A stretch of 64,000 nucleotides of DNA from Leptodontidium sp. MPI-SDFR-AT-0119 (GCA_020726505.1 JAHLEZ010000018.1:1550001-1614000), one strand, 5' to 3'; positions 33,860-46,801 are shown, counted from the stretch's first letter. A program made the numbers and translations. Notes: generated by a model not told the origin, from the letters alone.

Positions 33860-34432
33860 ATTACCCTTCCCTCCGGATGCTAGGCCAGAGCATCTGACAT
33901 TTTGATTTTTGGGCAAGCACTGCTGATATGTATGGTATCTAGAGCTAGCTGGCTATGCTATCTCTCAATCCTGCTGCTGAAACCATTGACTGAGTAGTAA
34001 TTGACTGTTGAGACAACCGGAATGAATTGATTCCTCCAGAATGCTGCCTGCCGCCAATTCATTGGCCAGAAAAATTTGTTTGGCCGCTTCTCAAACGGGT
34101 TAGGTTTGTGAAGCTCTCGAATAAGCAATGCCATGGACGATATCCTGGACTTTAACCCACCGTTAAGCATCATCCAGGTTTCATGAACACGACGTAAGCA
34201 TTCGCTTCGCACGGATGCGTGGATCTTGCGACAACATGTGCAAGAATTGATTCGGAAACTATGCCGAAGATTGACGACAGTGGAAAGAAGCGTTCTGATC
34301 ACCAATCGCCAAGCTGCGAGTATGAATGGATACAAACATGTTTCCCGATGCGGAAAAGAAGTGATGCGGGTAAATCGACATTTAGAGTGACAATATCGGA
34401 TGAAGACACTCTGGTACACGAACCACTAGAAG
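33860..34432. other. Intergenic
   Basis: About 570 bp between the S53 peptidase start and the IPI3 stop, both on the minus strand. A minus-strand frame of about 150 codons crosses it but has no ATG at its start and no recognisable content. It should contain the peptidase promoter. Confidence 0.4.
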
Positions 34433-35805
34433 CTACGATTCAAGCCCACCAGATTTGAGCGTGGTGTACTTGCTCCACGTCTTCTTTTGAAATGCGCGTT
34501 GCTCATTTACGATTTTCCAGAGTTCTTCGTTCTCTTTTTGAAGCTGCTCATCTCCGCTTGAAGAAGTCAACGAAGTGGTGGAGAAGCTGGCGATCGCTTT
34601 CTCAAGTAAGTCGGCAGGGAAGCCATTGGCGTCGATGGCCCGACTGGGTGTGCCAATTGAACCTAACAGTCTACCTGTGAAAATGTAGCTACTCTCGCCC
34701 AGCTTCGGTTTGACAACTGTCAGTGGCTTTGTCAACTTCCGGGCTGGAAATGGCGAAGACATCAGTAAATTTGTAACAGGCGCATTGAGGTCTGCAAGTT
34801 CACTCGTGAATACACGACGAGGGGTATCCCACTGGATGATCTTTCCTGACATATGACCAGAGAGTAGACAGGTGCCGTCATAGCTGAGGCCAAGACACAG
34901 AGCAGGACCTGCCTCGGCTTGTGAAGTCCAGGGAGGAAGAGTCACTTGAACCGGAGTGCTCTGCAAACTTTTGTCGTAGAGCTGGTTCTGCTTGGAATCT
35001 CGGGCGGAGAATTCAACCAGCTGCACTGAACCATCCTCAAAGCCAATGTACACGGCCCGATCGCACGGATCCAAAGCTAGACACAGTGGGGTAGACGGAA
35101 GAAGAAATGTCCGAAGCAGATCGCCCGAGTGATAGTCCCAGACAACGACCGTGTTATCCTTGCTTGCCGAAACGCAGATATCTGTCCCGCTTGCACTGTG
35201 ACCCATTGTCAGGTTTGTGATGGCGGCTCGGTGGTTGGAGAGGGTGCGAAGAGGCTCGGAGTTTTCAGTCGCAGTCATTGACAAGAGGCGTGGAACAGAC
35301 CAAACATGGATGTTCGAGTCTTCAGATCCAGTGATCATGTGGGATTGGGTTCCTACAAGACATGAAATCGGTTGCAGATGAGCGGTGGGTGTGGATACTT
35401 GTCTTCCAGTACAGACCTTGAGGTAGTTAGTTTTCCGTCTTGCCCTTGCATTTATGGGAAACATACCTCCCACAGAATCGCCCTGCCTTCAGCCGTGCCT
35501 AGCACCAGAATACCTTCCCCCAGTAGAGTTAAGCTGTGAATCCTCTCTGGGAACGAGATCAAGGCCTCTTGGTTTCCCTTCTCCCGCGAATATACGTGCA
35601 CAACGGCCTTGTCTGCTTGTGCCGCGAATATATGGGTGGAGTTGGCAGCCAGGCCATTGACTCGAGTCGAGCTCTTCTTCAATGAGGACTTGACGACGGG
35701 GATTGGGTGCAATTCGTGGAAGTAGATGCCAATGTCTTTGGCAATGGCAGTATTGGCAGTCTTCGGCTGGGCCAGAATAGAGGTGATGAAGCCTTCGGTC
35801 AACAT
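34433..35805 (-). CDS. IPI3: Pre-rRNA processing protein IPI3 (WD40)
   Basis: Exons 35805-35467 and 35416-34433 with a 50-nt GT-AG intron give about 440 aa. The protein starts MLTEGFITSILAQP and is built of WD-type repeats: GRAILWEVCTGRQV, SHMITGSEDSNIHVWSV, DICVSASKDNTVVVWD, CLALDPCDRAVYIGFEDGSVQL, CLLSGHMSGKIIQWD. The C-terminal helix (QLQKENEELWKIVNEQRAFQKK) is coiled-coil-like and typical of IPI3/WDR18. With RIX1 and IPI1 it forms the Rix1 complex, which matures and exports pre-60S ribosomes in the nucleoplasm. The length and repeat order fit the family. Confidence 0.9.
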
Positions 35806-37392
35806 GGTGATGACTTGGCTTGGCTGGTTTGTATCCCCAGAGGTGGCACGAGCAGAATGCTATTGATAGCTGGGACCGTCCACTGTGGGCTCAGTTGGAA
35901 TCGATCGAGGCGCGCGCACAGTTGCCTGTTGGATCTGGATGATGTGCAGTGGGTGGACGCAATGCGATGCGATGCAAGCCCAAGCCCAAAGCCACTGCAG
36001 GGAGGAATCGGCGAAGTTCTGGGTATGGGTGGTGGTGTTGAGCGGTGGTGAGTTGGTGGACGTGGAGGAGGGAGGTGGAGGGAGAGGTGGAATATTGGAT
36101 TTTGTCTTGTTTTGCTGTGCCTGCTTGTGCGCGGTGGTATTCGTTTGTACCAATTGTGTCGATTGTATTGTATTGTATCCTAATCCTATCGTATTGAGGC
36201 TGGACTTGGCTGGATCTGGCTGGGTTTGTGGCTGGATAACTGGCTGTCACGAAATATCGAATCTGGAATTGCCCAGTCTTGCCCTGATCTGATCTGCTCT
36301 GTCTGCTCTCCACGAAAATCCAGATGCAGGGCTTGTCATCGGCATCTAAACTAAATTGGGATTAGTGGCCTCGGATCCCGGCGTGATGTTGTTCCTTTCC
36401 AGGTCCAGCTGCTCGGATGCACTAAGAATAAGCTTAAGCCCTGAAGCGAGAGCGAGGCGAGGCAAGGCAGCAGCCGGGCCCTCGAGTCAGCTCTCCTCAT
36501 CAACTACTCCGTATCCATCCATCCTCACAGACCTCACTCGTTCATTTCGCTCTCCTTCCCCCTTTTCTTAACCGAGTCGACGCATTGAATGATTTATGTT
36601 TGTTTATTTCCTACATCTCTCTCTCCTGTTTCTCCCTTTGCATAACTCCTAATGTACCCCTTTCAATTTCGCAACAACTAAGTTTTGCTTCTCCGGGCCC
36701 CGGTCCCTGCCGTGTGCCACTCAATAGGAGCTGAAAGCCCCTTGCTTTGTTTCTTTTTCCCGCCCCTGATGGCCATATGAATACGACCCATCAGGATCGG
36801 GTCCGGGCTCGCTACTCCCCGCCAGAGATCATCGCCCAGGGGGCACCAGTCATTGGGAAATGTTCGCCAGCCACTAAAACGCCTCTGTTTTGCACTTCCT
36901 CATCTCCTCCTCGTCCCCCCTTCCTCCCAGCAACACGGATCCAGGCCAGGAGGGGCCTGCGCGTGGCGCGTGTCACATACCACAAATGCGAAGCAAGGGC
37001 TTTCAGCTCGCTGTCCAGAAGGACCGCCTCAGATCATGTTGTGGTCATATTGCCCGGCGAGAGCGGTGCCCAATGCAGCAAAAACAATTCATTGTAATCT
37101 CGTCGTCGAGCTTTATTCCTCGCCTTTCCTCTCTGTCGTCTCCTTTGAAACCCTCCTCCTCACTTCTCACATCGCCAAGTTCGTCCGAACTCGTAGACCT
37201 GCTCGTCTGTTCGCCGGTGGTTCGATCTCCTAAGACAAATCGTCCTATCGATTGCGATTCTTCGGAATGTTCCCTGACGCGATCTGCGAGCTTGCAGGCG
37301 CCGCGCAGCATTTATCATGCCCCTCATGCCTCGACTTTCAAATATGCAGGCCAACTCACGATTTCCCCACAACATATGCAAGTCTTGTTGAT
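35806..37392. other. Divergent promoter region
   Basis: About 1.6 kb between IPI3 and the next plus-strand gene. It includes short tandem repeats (TGTATTGTATTGTAT near 36162-36180) and C/T-rich stretches from about 36480 to 36720 that suggest 5' UTR or promoter DNA. Frames overlapping 36890-37441 are Ser/Pro-rich and not supported. Confidence 0.45.
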
Positions 37393-39384
37393 ATGTTTTC
37401 AAATGACTGCACCATGGCCGAGGGAACTTCAAAGACGTTGATGCGGGGGACGTCGAACTCGTTCAAACGATCTGTTCCTAGCATGAAAAGCCTCTTGCCG
37501 TTGAAGCTACTGTCGCCGACGCTACCACAATCCGATATATGGCCCTCGACTAGCGAGGATCAAAGGTCGACATTTGGTACTATTTCATCAGCCAAAGAGT
37601 CTTCAGGAGTAAAAGGGAAAACAAACAATCCTCTCGGTCTTCGTCTCTCACTTCTTCCACGTCGATCCTCGCAACGAGACACGCCAATATACAATGAGCC
37701 CGGATCTCCTCTACCTGGAAGGGCCTACTATACGAGCGATGATTTATGCTTCAACTGTTCTCCACCTGGGTCGCCTTGTAATGAGGGATGTATATCTCAT
37801 AGCCTCGCCCATGCGGAGGCTGAGAGCGAACTCGATGACGAGGTAAGTTTGTTCTAACGATCTCAAGGATGATGCTGATCGAAGTCAGGTTGCAAGTCAG
37901 TCCAACGCACTTGATGCAGGTAACTTTCGTCGAAGATCTTATGTGAGCGAGGCACCACGAGGTTCGGGGCTGTCCTTTCAATGCTCAGGCGAGAAACTGT
38001 TCCCAAGTGAAGCGGCCTGGTTAAGTAGCCCGTTACCCGACTCGCCAAAATCACAACTTGTACATCGCCGTTCGACAATCAAGCTGCCATTGGAACGTGA
38101 TGTGGAGAGTTGGCTCAGTGATACAGCTTCCGAGATGGGCGAGGATATTTTGGTATGTTAGCTACTCATAATTGACGTCCCATTTTCTAACTTTACCAGG
38201 CTTGTGCGACTGTTCTCTCACCCACCAAGGCCCACATGGTTGACGTCAACACAAACCGCCTCTCTGATGAAAGTCTTCCTCCAAGGGTCTCCTCCCTTGA
38301 TGCCCCATCCTCAGCCATCCTTCCTGTAGGCGGAAGATACAGTTGGGCATCTTCAGATGACAGCCCTCCGGATACCCCAACAGGTGAATGTGAATTCGAC
38401 GACAATCGTTCCCCATGTAAGGAGCCACAATGGGTCTTCCTCAATAGACGCGTCGATCTCGCCATGAACAGCCCACCAATGTCACCAAAAGTCTTCCCAG
38501 ATCCACCACCTGCATCTCGAATCTCATTCTCCGTCATGAATGCTGGTATCGAGACTGACGAGGATCCAAGCGTTACATCTCGATGGTCCTATGACTCTGC
38601 TGCATCGGAACAGAAGTCGAACGTCAATATTATCACAGATCTCGAGGACATCGTGTCTGGCTTTCCTTCCAATATGTTACTTCCTGATACCCCATGCATA
38701 ACTGAGGTCAGACTCAGTCTCAGCAATTCAAATCCACACCACTCGTCTCACAACAACTCGTACTTCCCACGCGAGTCTTGCACCACCTTGACCAACGACC
38801 GAAAATCCGTAGCAAACTTCTCCCGCCCACGCAAGACCAACTGCCTATCCTCCTCCCAAAGTACCCCAATGGTCCAGACTACCGCCTGGCGTTCATCTTA
38901 CATCTCATCCTCACCTACCATCCAACCGCAAGTCATTCTCCCTTCACCAGACCTCACACCCCTATTTCGCATCTTTCCCAACAGCTCCGAGTACACTCGT
39001 CTCGCCCTCTACGCCAACATGATCGCCTACATTTACATCACTTCTCTTCCAACTACATCAACCCAATTCGACAGCTCACCCCGTCGCCGCCGCGATACCC
39101 CGTACTGGACAACCTCCCCCCTCCCTTCAAAGGCTGTCACTGTCCTCAGCCACCCCCAAACCTCAAACTCTTACACCTACAGCAACGGATCCGGTCTCCA
39201 AACCCGCATCCTAGATCTCAAGTCCAGTCTACGCAAATGCATCTTCCTGCTCATGAACAACATGGACTCCAGTATCTGCCAAGTTAACGACGGTGATATC
39301 GGTTCAGGCAGAGGAGAGTTGATGTTACGTGCTGTTGAAGAAGTCGTTCGTGCGTCGGAAAAGTTGGCCTTCGTTGCCTGTTAA
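37393..39384 (+). CDS. Large Ser/Pro-rich protein, function unknown
   Basis: Exons 37393-37842, 37889-38152 and 38200-39384 with 46- and 47-nt GT-AG introns give about 632 aa. The frame is open upstream to an ATG at 37267, so the start is uncertain. Most of the chain is low-complexity Ser/Pro/Thr with possible phosphorylation patches (MNSPPMSPKVFPDPPP, SDDSPPDTPTG). The last 130 residues are more compact and helical (SEYTRLALYANMIAYIYIT, RILDLKSSLRKCIFLLMNN, ELMLRAVEEVVRASEKL) and look like the conserved domain. No signal peptide is present. A regulatory or scaffold role would fit the composition, but I do not recognise the family. Confidence 0.78.
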
Positions 39385-40475
39385 TGGTTGTTCGGTTGAG
39401 ATTAATTGATGTCTTAATGCTGCTTTGGGTCCACGAAAGTCTGTTTTGGGAGATACCAGGAGTTCAAATTTTCCTTTTTTTGAGAGTTGCTTGGGTGTCA
39501 GCATGTGTTATTCTTAAGCATATTTAGCGTGGCGTGGCATGTGGGTAGGATCATCATGGATGAGATATTTGGAGTCTTAGATTGAGTAATTGAGTAATAT
39601 TTTATATCTCGGCTCTTGACTGTTTCCTCTGATATGAACCAAGGTTTCCACCTCGAAAATTTCTTGAATGCTATGTGCACTGTGCAATAGATGACTTAAC
39701 CCTTAGGTAATTCTTAGAGCCAATGCCCCATTGCACCGAGACGCAGAGGTATGAGCCATTCAAATAACACTGGGCAATTGCTCTCCGTTGATCCGGGAAG
39801 TGTTGAATGGCTGGAAATTTATCTTCTAGATAGGCGTTTGGTGGAGATGATTTGGGCACAATTCTTTTTTTATGAAGGCAGATACTCACCCTCTGCATCT
39901 ACCCCCATAACTCCATCTGAGCGAGCTCAAGTTAAGGAAACAACAGAGTCTTGCAAATATTCGCTGCTTGCACCTTCTGCAATTTTCCTTCTAGCCAGGT
40001 TTTTTGCCATTCATTTGAGCAAGGCTGTCAGGTTTCAACTGGGTATACTTGACAGCCAGCGTGCTTTTTGCACTGAGGTTCGAGGTCGTCGTGGTGCAAT
40101 GTTCATCTCTGAGTTGGGAGCAACTCCTGTCATTCTCTCATATCATTCCTCTTTCAAGATGGAGCTGAGTAACAATTAATTGCAGTTCTGGACTTCAGGA
40201 ATCCGGAGCCCAAGCCGAGGAATAAGGACACACGTTCCACTGCAAGTCAAAATCGTACTCGAAGAAATGGTGGGAATTATATCTCATTAGGTTCTTGTCA
40301 AAAATAGGCATAAGATACAAAACGCCCAGCCAGCAGTCCACTCCACATCCCGCCTCCCCAACAACTCAAATATTGAAACAAGAAATTCCCTTCACCTCTC
40401 CTAAGTCCCTCATGTGCGTATGACACAAATATTCCTCAATCATCGAGTCGAATAGCTCGACGCTACAAAATCCAT
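39385..40475. other. Intergenic with a weak 142-codon frame
   Basis: About 1.1 kb between two convergent genes. An ATG-started frame at 39751-40179 (+) would encode 142 aa with no recognised motif; it is just long enough to be chance and is not called as a gene. The rest holds the 3' UTRs of the two neighbours. Confidence 0.4.
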
Positions 40476-41224
40476 CTACAACTTGGACTTCTTGACACGC
40501 TTGGTGGTGCAGACCTCGACCTCCTCAGTGTCATCAGTGGCGTCTCCAGCAGCGGCCTCGCCATCAGCGGCGGCTCCATCAGCAGCAGCAGCTCCATCAT
40601 CGGCAGCAGCTCCATCATCAGCGGCGGCTCCATCATCAGCAGCTGGAGCAGCAGCAACAGTTCCTGATCCGGCCTGAGCATCGAAGCTCAAGAAGGTACT
40701 TGGTTGACCAGCAGCAGCCTTGTCAAGGGCAATGTTGTTGTTCAACTTCTTAGTCTCCGCTGCGAGCTTTGCAGAGGTATCCTCTCCCTGAGCGGCCTTG
40801 GCCATGAGCTCGAGAACGGTGGCCTCGAGCTTGAGGACCTTGTTCTTTATCTTGCCGTTCTGTGAAGGTGTTAGAATGATTGTCTTGATTGGAGAGGGGT
40901 GAGAGTCCATACCTGGAGAGCGACCTTCTCATCACCGGTTGCAGCTGCAATGGCGACATTGAACGCATCTGTCTCGGCATCGTTGGCAATGTCATTGACA
41001 TCACCCAGGAAGGCAATATCGGCTGGGTCGACATTGGCGAGATCAGAAGTGTCGATTGGGAGCTTGGCCAAGGCCTCATTCAGAGCATCGCCAGCGACTC
41101 CTCCGCTGATGGAGAGATCATCGTAAGACTGGGTGCCGAGAACGGCAGCGCGGGCCTTGAGAGGAGTTGGTGCAGCGACGGAAAGGGTTGCAAGAGCAAG
41201 AGTGACGAGAGTAGAGTATTGCAT
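40476..41224 (-). CDS. Small secreted protein with acidic repeat
   Basis: Exons 41224-40913 and 40859-40476 with a 53-nt GT-AG intron give 231 aa. MQYSTLVTLALATLSVAAPTP is a signal peptide. The body (QSYDDLSISGGVAGDALNEA, VNDIANDAETDAFNVAIAAATGDE, NGKIKNKVLKLEATVLEL) matches a widespread fungal family of small secreted helical proteins of unknown function. Residues about 190-212 are an Ala/Asp/Gly repeat with the unit DDGAAA present at least three times. The tail TTKRVKKSKL is basic, an odd end after an acidic repeat. The mature protein has one Cys. Role outside the cell is unknown. Confidence 0.85.
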
Positions 41225-41903
41225 GTTGATGGTTTGGTGATTGAATTTATCGATTTGAAAGATTGACGGAATAATGTGTTTGTTGATTGGATGAAGAGAC
41301 AAAAAGGAGTTAACAGCGCAGCCGTGTGTAAAGATTGAAGAAGTGGAATAAATGAATGGACAGCGCAGCTGTTGTTGAAAGGGAGTAGGTTGGAATGGAA
41401 GTGGACTGTAAAGAGTGGATGGTGAAGGAATGATGTTGAAAGAGAGGGAGTCATCCGATATATATACGTCCTTCCCCAGGCACGGCATCAACCCATTTCG
41501 AGTTGGACCTTTGCCAAGTACACTGGTAGTCCAATATCCCGTTTTGGTGCCGCTGTCAACAGACCTTTCTCATGGATTGTTCAGCGCCTCCGCTTGAAAA
41601 CGTCCGCCAAGGACATAACCCATCTTCATTTTCCGCCATCTCCTGGGCCAACCCGTGTTGGATCTCACGAGTTGGGATGGTATCCGCGCTTGGCAGTGTT
41701 GTTGATTCGTTTAAGTCGTCCATTCTGTGGAGAGAAGCCGGCCTCGCTTCGGAGGACACACCTTAAAGGGACGTTTGTATGATCTCGGTTCGTTCGTCGG
41801 ATGTTCTGACGCAAAACTTCAAAACGATGCATGAATGAAGAACGGAACCTCAAACAAGCGCCAAGAACACCCGATCACCAAAATGATCATCTTGGCGCTT
41901 ATT

Positions 41904-42138
41904 CGTACTCCTGACCCGAATGGGAAGCTGCCGATTTTTGGCCAACGCGTGGGTATCCCAAAACCTAACACCGCCCTAAAAATTAGATAATATAAACAAA
42001 AAGGCTCGGGATACTATTACAAGCTGTTTATTTAAAAATTATAAGGCCTGGCGTTCAGAAATGAATGTCTAGAGAGGTGGATTTTAGGTGTTCTCGCTTG
42101 CCAAAAATCGGCAGGTTCTCGTCCGGGTGAAGAGTTCG
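41904..42138. repeat. Foldback element with 45-bp inverted arms
   Basis: The left arm (41904-41948) and the reverse complement of the right arm (42095-42138) agree over about 45 bp with a few mismatches, sharing the exact core CTGCCGATTTTTGGC. The 145-bp loop is AT-rich. This may be a MITE-like or foldback element or a decayed pair of inverted transposon ends. No clear target duplication was found. Confidence 0.7.
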
Positions 42139-43239
42139 TACCAGGTTTTCGACCTCCCAAAACGCCTCTCCAAGATCTCGTTGCAGCCTCACAACTTGGC
42201 GTGTCAACATTCTCCTTGAGCCCCTTCATCCCATCAGAGGAAAGATTGCGATTCGTGGGAGATTTCGATTCGTCAATCTACCCCACCATAACGTTAACCA
42301 ACATTGGAGACGAGACGATCCCTTGACGAGAGCCTCCTGAATTCCACCTCTACATCTGTCTGCCAAGATGGTCTGCTTTCGGTCGCTTTCCCTTGACACC
42401 GGAACTTCAATTTCAATCTGCCTTCCGTTCCGTTGATGTCGAAATCAATACGACTGGTTCTCCACTGCGGACCATATCATCGTCGTGGGTGCAAGCAGGC
42501 TCGTGCGTTATCTTGCGATCTGGACAAGCAACTCTCGAAATTAAATCCAAGACGCCACAGAATGCTTAGGACAACTTTTAATTGATTAAATGCTGCACTT
42601 GGTATGGAGAATCAGCCCTGTGTATATTCATCGGACCATCAAGGTCTATGCTACCGTGGAAGTGATGGAGGAAAGCTCAAGAAAGCAACCAAACAAGATC
42701 TTTCGTCTCAACCTTCCCAGCCTGGATAGCCCAGATTCTCGGAGTCCGGCGGTCTCACAGATGGGATGAAATTGCGATTCGCGCTGTTCAGGGGGAGTGA
42801 GTTATTTGGAGGGGCCGGAAGATGTGGATGGTAAAGTTGCCTTGGCAGCATTGGCAAAGGGCTTCCGAGCGCGTTGTCCCCAGTCAACAACCGACCTCCT
42901 GGATCATATGAGCTTGCATTTGACTTCACAACAAGTTCAGACTGTGAGCTTTGGTACACCTACAGTTTGGGTTATTTGGTCGTTGTCTGATACTGGATAT
43001 GGAAGTTTTGATGTTGCGAGAGTTGACGGCGACAGGGCTTGAAGAAACCTTTCCTCAAACAATGTTTGCTGGACATCTGACAATTTTGGCAGTCTCACCC
43101 CTTATTCAAAAACTCCGGGTCAAAGGTTCATTCCGACTATGATGTCCAACCTTTGGAAAGCCCTCCAGATCGCGCATTCAGTTGAAACCCAACTTGTACC
43201 CCGAACCAGAATAATACAAACCGCAGTTATTACTTACAA

Positions 43240-44054
43240 ATCCACAAATTGGGGCAGATCACCACCAGAACGCTTATCCCTCAGCAGCTGGAACTCTTTG
43301 TTACAAAGATCAATCCCAATCATGAACTCGCACCCAGGCTTCGCTCGAATCCCTCCATTGAAGTAGTTGTCGTCGAATACCAGACGGAATATCGATCGCA
43401 AACTTGCTGCGTGGTGTTGATAAAGTTATGCCCATTGTCCAGAATCTTCGAACTGGCGCAGAGCGCATCGTTATCGTAGTCTGCAGAGGGCACTTTCTTG
43501 CAGATGGTTGTCGTTGCAGGTCCAGGTAGGGCCATGGCATATCCGAAGCCAAAATATCCGTACTCTTCTCAGGGAAAACATTGTCGAACAAGTCGCTGCT
43601 TCCAAAACAGATAGGAACACCTAGTTGTCTATTTGGTGTGGCAAGAGGTGTTGAGGTCAAAGCAGATGTCGAGCAGGAGATTGTGGTTGGAGATCCGCCG
43701 CCACCTCACCCGTCGTCGTCAGAACCACATCTACCAATGCAGCCTCCATCGTCGGGCTTTATCGCAGTGTAAAGTTGAGTTGGAAAGCGAATGGGTAGAG
43801 AACCATCTCCGTATCTCGCCTCTGTCATCACCACTTTGATCAGCAGATCGATCAAGGGGCGAGCTATCAACTCCGTACACAGTCCCTCCATCGAAGCAGT
43901 TGAAGTTGTCCTGGATCTCACATAGATCGTGGCACAGAACCTCACAGATGAAAGCTTGCCTGTACACGACTACATCGACGAACAAACCACCCGAAATTGC
44001 GCGCGCTGAGAGTTGTCGTTTGCGGATGGAATGACGAGATACATATCCAAGCAT
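43240..44054 (-). pseudogene. Decayed Cys-rich protein gene
   Basis: On the minus strand, pieces in different frames follow one another in a protein-like way: CHDLCEIQDNFNCFDGGTVYGV (about 43870-43945), then PTQLYTAIKPDDGGCIGRCG (about 43710-43780), then DYDNDALCASSKILDNGHNF (about 43430-43480), and finally FDDNYFNGGIRAKPGCEFM..GIDLCNKEFQLL (about 43265-43365), which ends at a TAA near 43240. The repeated Cys spacing suggests a secreted enzyme or binding protein, but I could not name the family. At least two frameshifts would be needed to join the pieces, so it is called broken. Introns could explain part of the frame changes. Confidence 0.4.
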
Positions 44055-45421
44055 AGAAGAGTCGGAGGGGGACGCAAAGAATTTGGATGCGTGGCATTCA
44101 GATCTTCGTTGGCAACGTCTTTGGGGACCTCGGCGATACTGCGCTCACAAGACGACGATGTGATGGTTTCTGCATGATCCTATGCTCCAGAAATGAAAGT
44201 CCGTCTCTCCCCAGGATTGATTTTCTCGAGGGCAATACCTGCAAATAGTTAGCTAGGAAATGGAAAATGCGCTTGTTCTCGATTACTAGTTCGTTCTCTA
44301 TCTTCCTGGCCTCGAGATCCTGCTTCGATGTGCCTATATATAGGGTGTGATCATTGTTCTGAAGATTCGTACTATTCCAGGTTTGCCGCCGACAGCCGCT
44401 TTCCCCACAGCTACATTACCAACTGCGAGTATAGACCACCTTCCACCACCAGCAGGAAGCGATTTTTCTGTTCAGACGTCCCATAATAACTAGAGAGAGC
44501 ATCTTTCCGTACTAAGATGGCAAATTTGCTGTTCAGATGCCGTTTCCATTCAAGTATACCATGTGTTTGGATAGTTCATTGGGGGATTTGTCGAACCATG
44601 GATCTCACCAACGCCTTTGAGCAGCTGGGACGTTCATTCTGTCGAGTTCTTTGGATTCCTGGGTAGCGATGTCGTTGCGAGGAGATTGCTGGCTCAGAGG
44701 ACTGACCTCGTGAGTTGTATCTTTGGTCTGCTTAAGCACATAGTTCAAGGAATAATTATCATCTCACGCTGACGCCGATCTCAAGCAGCATACTTTCTCG
44801 ATATGCTCACCGAACTCACAGTAGGTAAGGACTCTTCTGAGATTGTCTTTATCGGTCTGCCACCCAAAGTGGTGGGGTGCTCTCGCTGCTTTCCTGATGA
44901 GCTATTGCAGAGCTGTTCCATGACTGCTGGTTTCATCACCTGGAATCAGACGAAGCGTGGCTCTGTTGCCCACTGATTCTGTCATTGTAGGTAATTCGTC
45001 ATGGACCGTTCCGAATGGATACTCTTTAGCCTACTTTGGTTAGTAGGCTGATGGGTTGGGGTTCGCGAGAAGCTTGCCTGCCAACGAACTAGACCCCAAC
45101 GAGTAGGTTGTTGACCTCCAAGGGTGCTGGTGTCTCTGTCGGGGTGTTGGGCTCTGTTGTCAGTCTCCGCACGAATTCTCTACTGCTGCGTGGCGTACGA
45201 GGAAGCATTTCTGATTCCTTTCCTTTGCAACGTCAGAACAGGCCTCTTTCCATTCATGACAATTGCTGAAGCTGCATTGTCGCACACAATGAGCCACATT
45301 TCGGTCCTCCATTCGAAAGCTGCATCAGGCCGTGCCTGTTGAGCTTCAAAGGGAGAATCTTGGGGAGGGAATGACTCTTGATGTTTGGAGCTGGAGATTG
45401 TCCCTTGAGATTTCGGTTTGA

Positions 45422-45661
45422 AGCGTTTGGCTAGGATTATTCTTCGCGTCCGATGAGGATGTTGCAGAACTCAAGCTCTTCGTCGACCCGTATCTATATG
45501 AAGTCGTTCCGTGCACTTGTCGGGCACATTCGCGAGTTGTCCACGGCTTCGAGGCACGCAGCTACCCAAAGATTGCTCGCAATAATGAGAAATTGAACCT
45601 ACGCGACAAGCTAAAAGGAACTCTTGCACTTTTTATCCGAATGGTGCGCTTGATGGGTTGA
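45422..45661 (+). pseudogene. Open coding-like fragment, origin unknown
   Basis: Eighty codons are open without an ATG at the start and read like protein (DEDVAELKLFVDPYLYEVVP, NLRDKLKGTLALFIRMVR) up to TGA at 45659-45661. No splice partner was found upstream. It may be the last exon of a decayed gene. Confidence 0.3.
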
Positions 45662-46801
45662 TGGGGTTCATGTACGGACTGTGGAGCGGAAAACTTCCGT
45701 TGTCATCTCGAGGTCCTCCCTGCTCAGCCTTTACTCATAGTCATCATTTTCACCACAAATTTCTCCTTCTCCCTCAGTCATCATGATATGGTATCGCCAG
45801 AGACACCCGTTTGATGGTGTTTGGGAGGAAGAGTGGTGGTGAGGATTCAAGAGACGAATTGTTATGTGGGTGTGGGATTCCTCGGAAGTTGAGTCTTGAT
45901 CAGTGTGAGGAGATGAACTGACAAGAGACAGTCTTAGGGAAGAATGAGCCATTTCGACTGGTTGACAAGTCAGAAGAGCGGACTGTGGTTGGGATGTAGG
46001 AACAGGCTGTGTTTGGATGGAAACGAGACAGTCTCCCATTATCGCTTCTACTGCCAACGGACATCAGAGGGTCAAGATGATCCTATTTAGGGGCATGGGA
46101 GAGATTAGGAGTGGAGGCTGTTCTACAGAGACTTAAATTCCTCAGGGGTTGTGGCTGTTTGCGTTTCCCACAACATCCCGGAGCTCTTAAGATGATTTGG
46201 GGATTGGTATGCGAGCGTTATCGAGGGTGATAGAGTGGAAGACATGACGCCTGAGTCTATCTCTCTAGATCCACCGTATGAGCATGGCAAGGGCTTAAAG
46301 GAGGATGAAGATGACGTGAAAGAGATGTAGCAGTTTTGCCTTGAGGAGGTGGCAAGACGGAATCAACAATGGATTAGCCGATGAAAACAAAACAAACCCC
46401 ATGAGAACACAGGATGTGATCTGAAATCTTGCCAGGTCTGGCTTCTCAACCCACTTACTAAACTTACATGGGGCCACTTTTTGAGGGGTGAGTTTATGTA
46501 CCTTGGTTACTTTGTTTGCCCCTCTCGAGCCCCTCCTCTCGGTGCATGTGAAATCCCAGCAAGTCCCCCGGCCCCACTTCCCCAGATTTCCCCTGCGGCT
46601 CTTCAGCTCTTGCAGCTCTTTCAGCCTCGGCCACCATCAGCATCATGAATCAACCACACGTCCTCCCCAACCTTCAACCACCCCCCAATAGATGCAAGAA
46701 TGCGCACAAATCTGCTATATACCTGCAGCTAAAGACCTCCATAACACGAAGCCCCAATTGATTCCCTGAACAGCAAGAATCCGACTCTTCAACAACCAAC
46801 C

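Larger units (their letters stand above)
42139..46801. other. Gene-poor region with decayed coding pieces
   Basis: About 4.7 kb without an intact gene. Short pieces with protein-like composition are listed apart (43240-44054 minus, 45422-45661 plus); another minus-strand piece at 42708-42959 (SSYDPGGRLLTGDNALG) may belong to the first. The base composition is not as AT-rich as the right end. The last few hundred bases should hold the promoter of the SDR gene at 46802. Confidence 0.5.

Noticed and set aside
39751..40179. 142-codon ATG-started frame
   Set aside because: Only moderately long, no recognised motif or signal; kept as a note within the intergenic entry.
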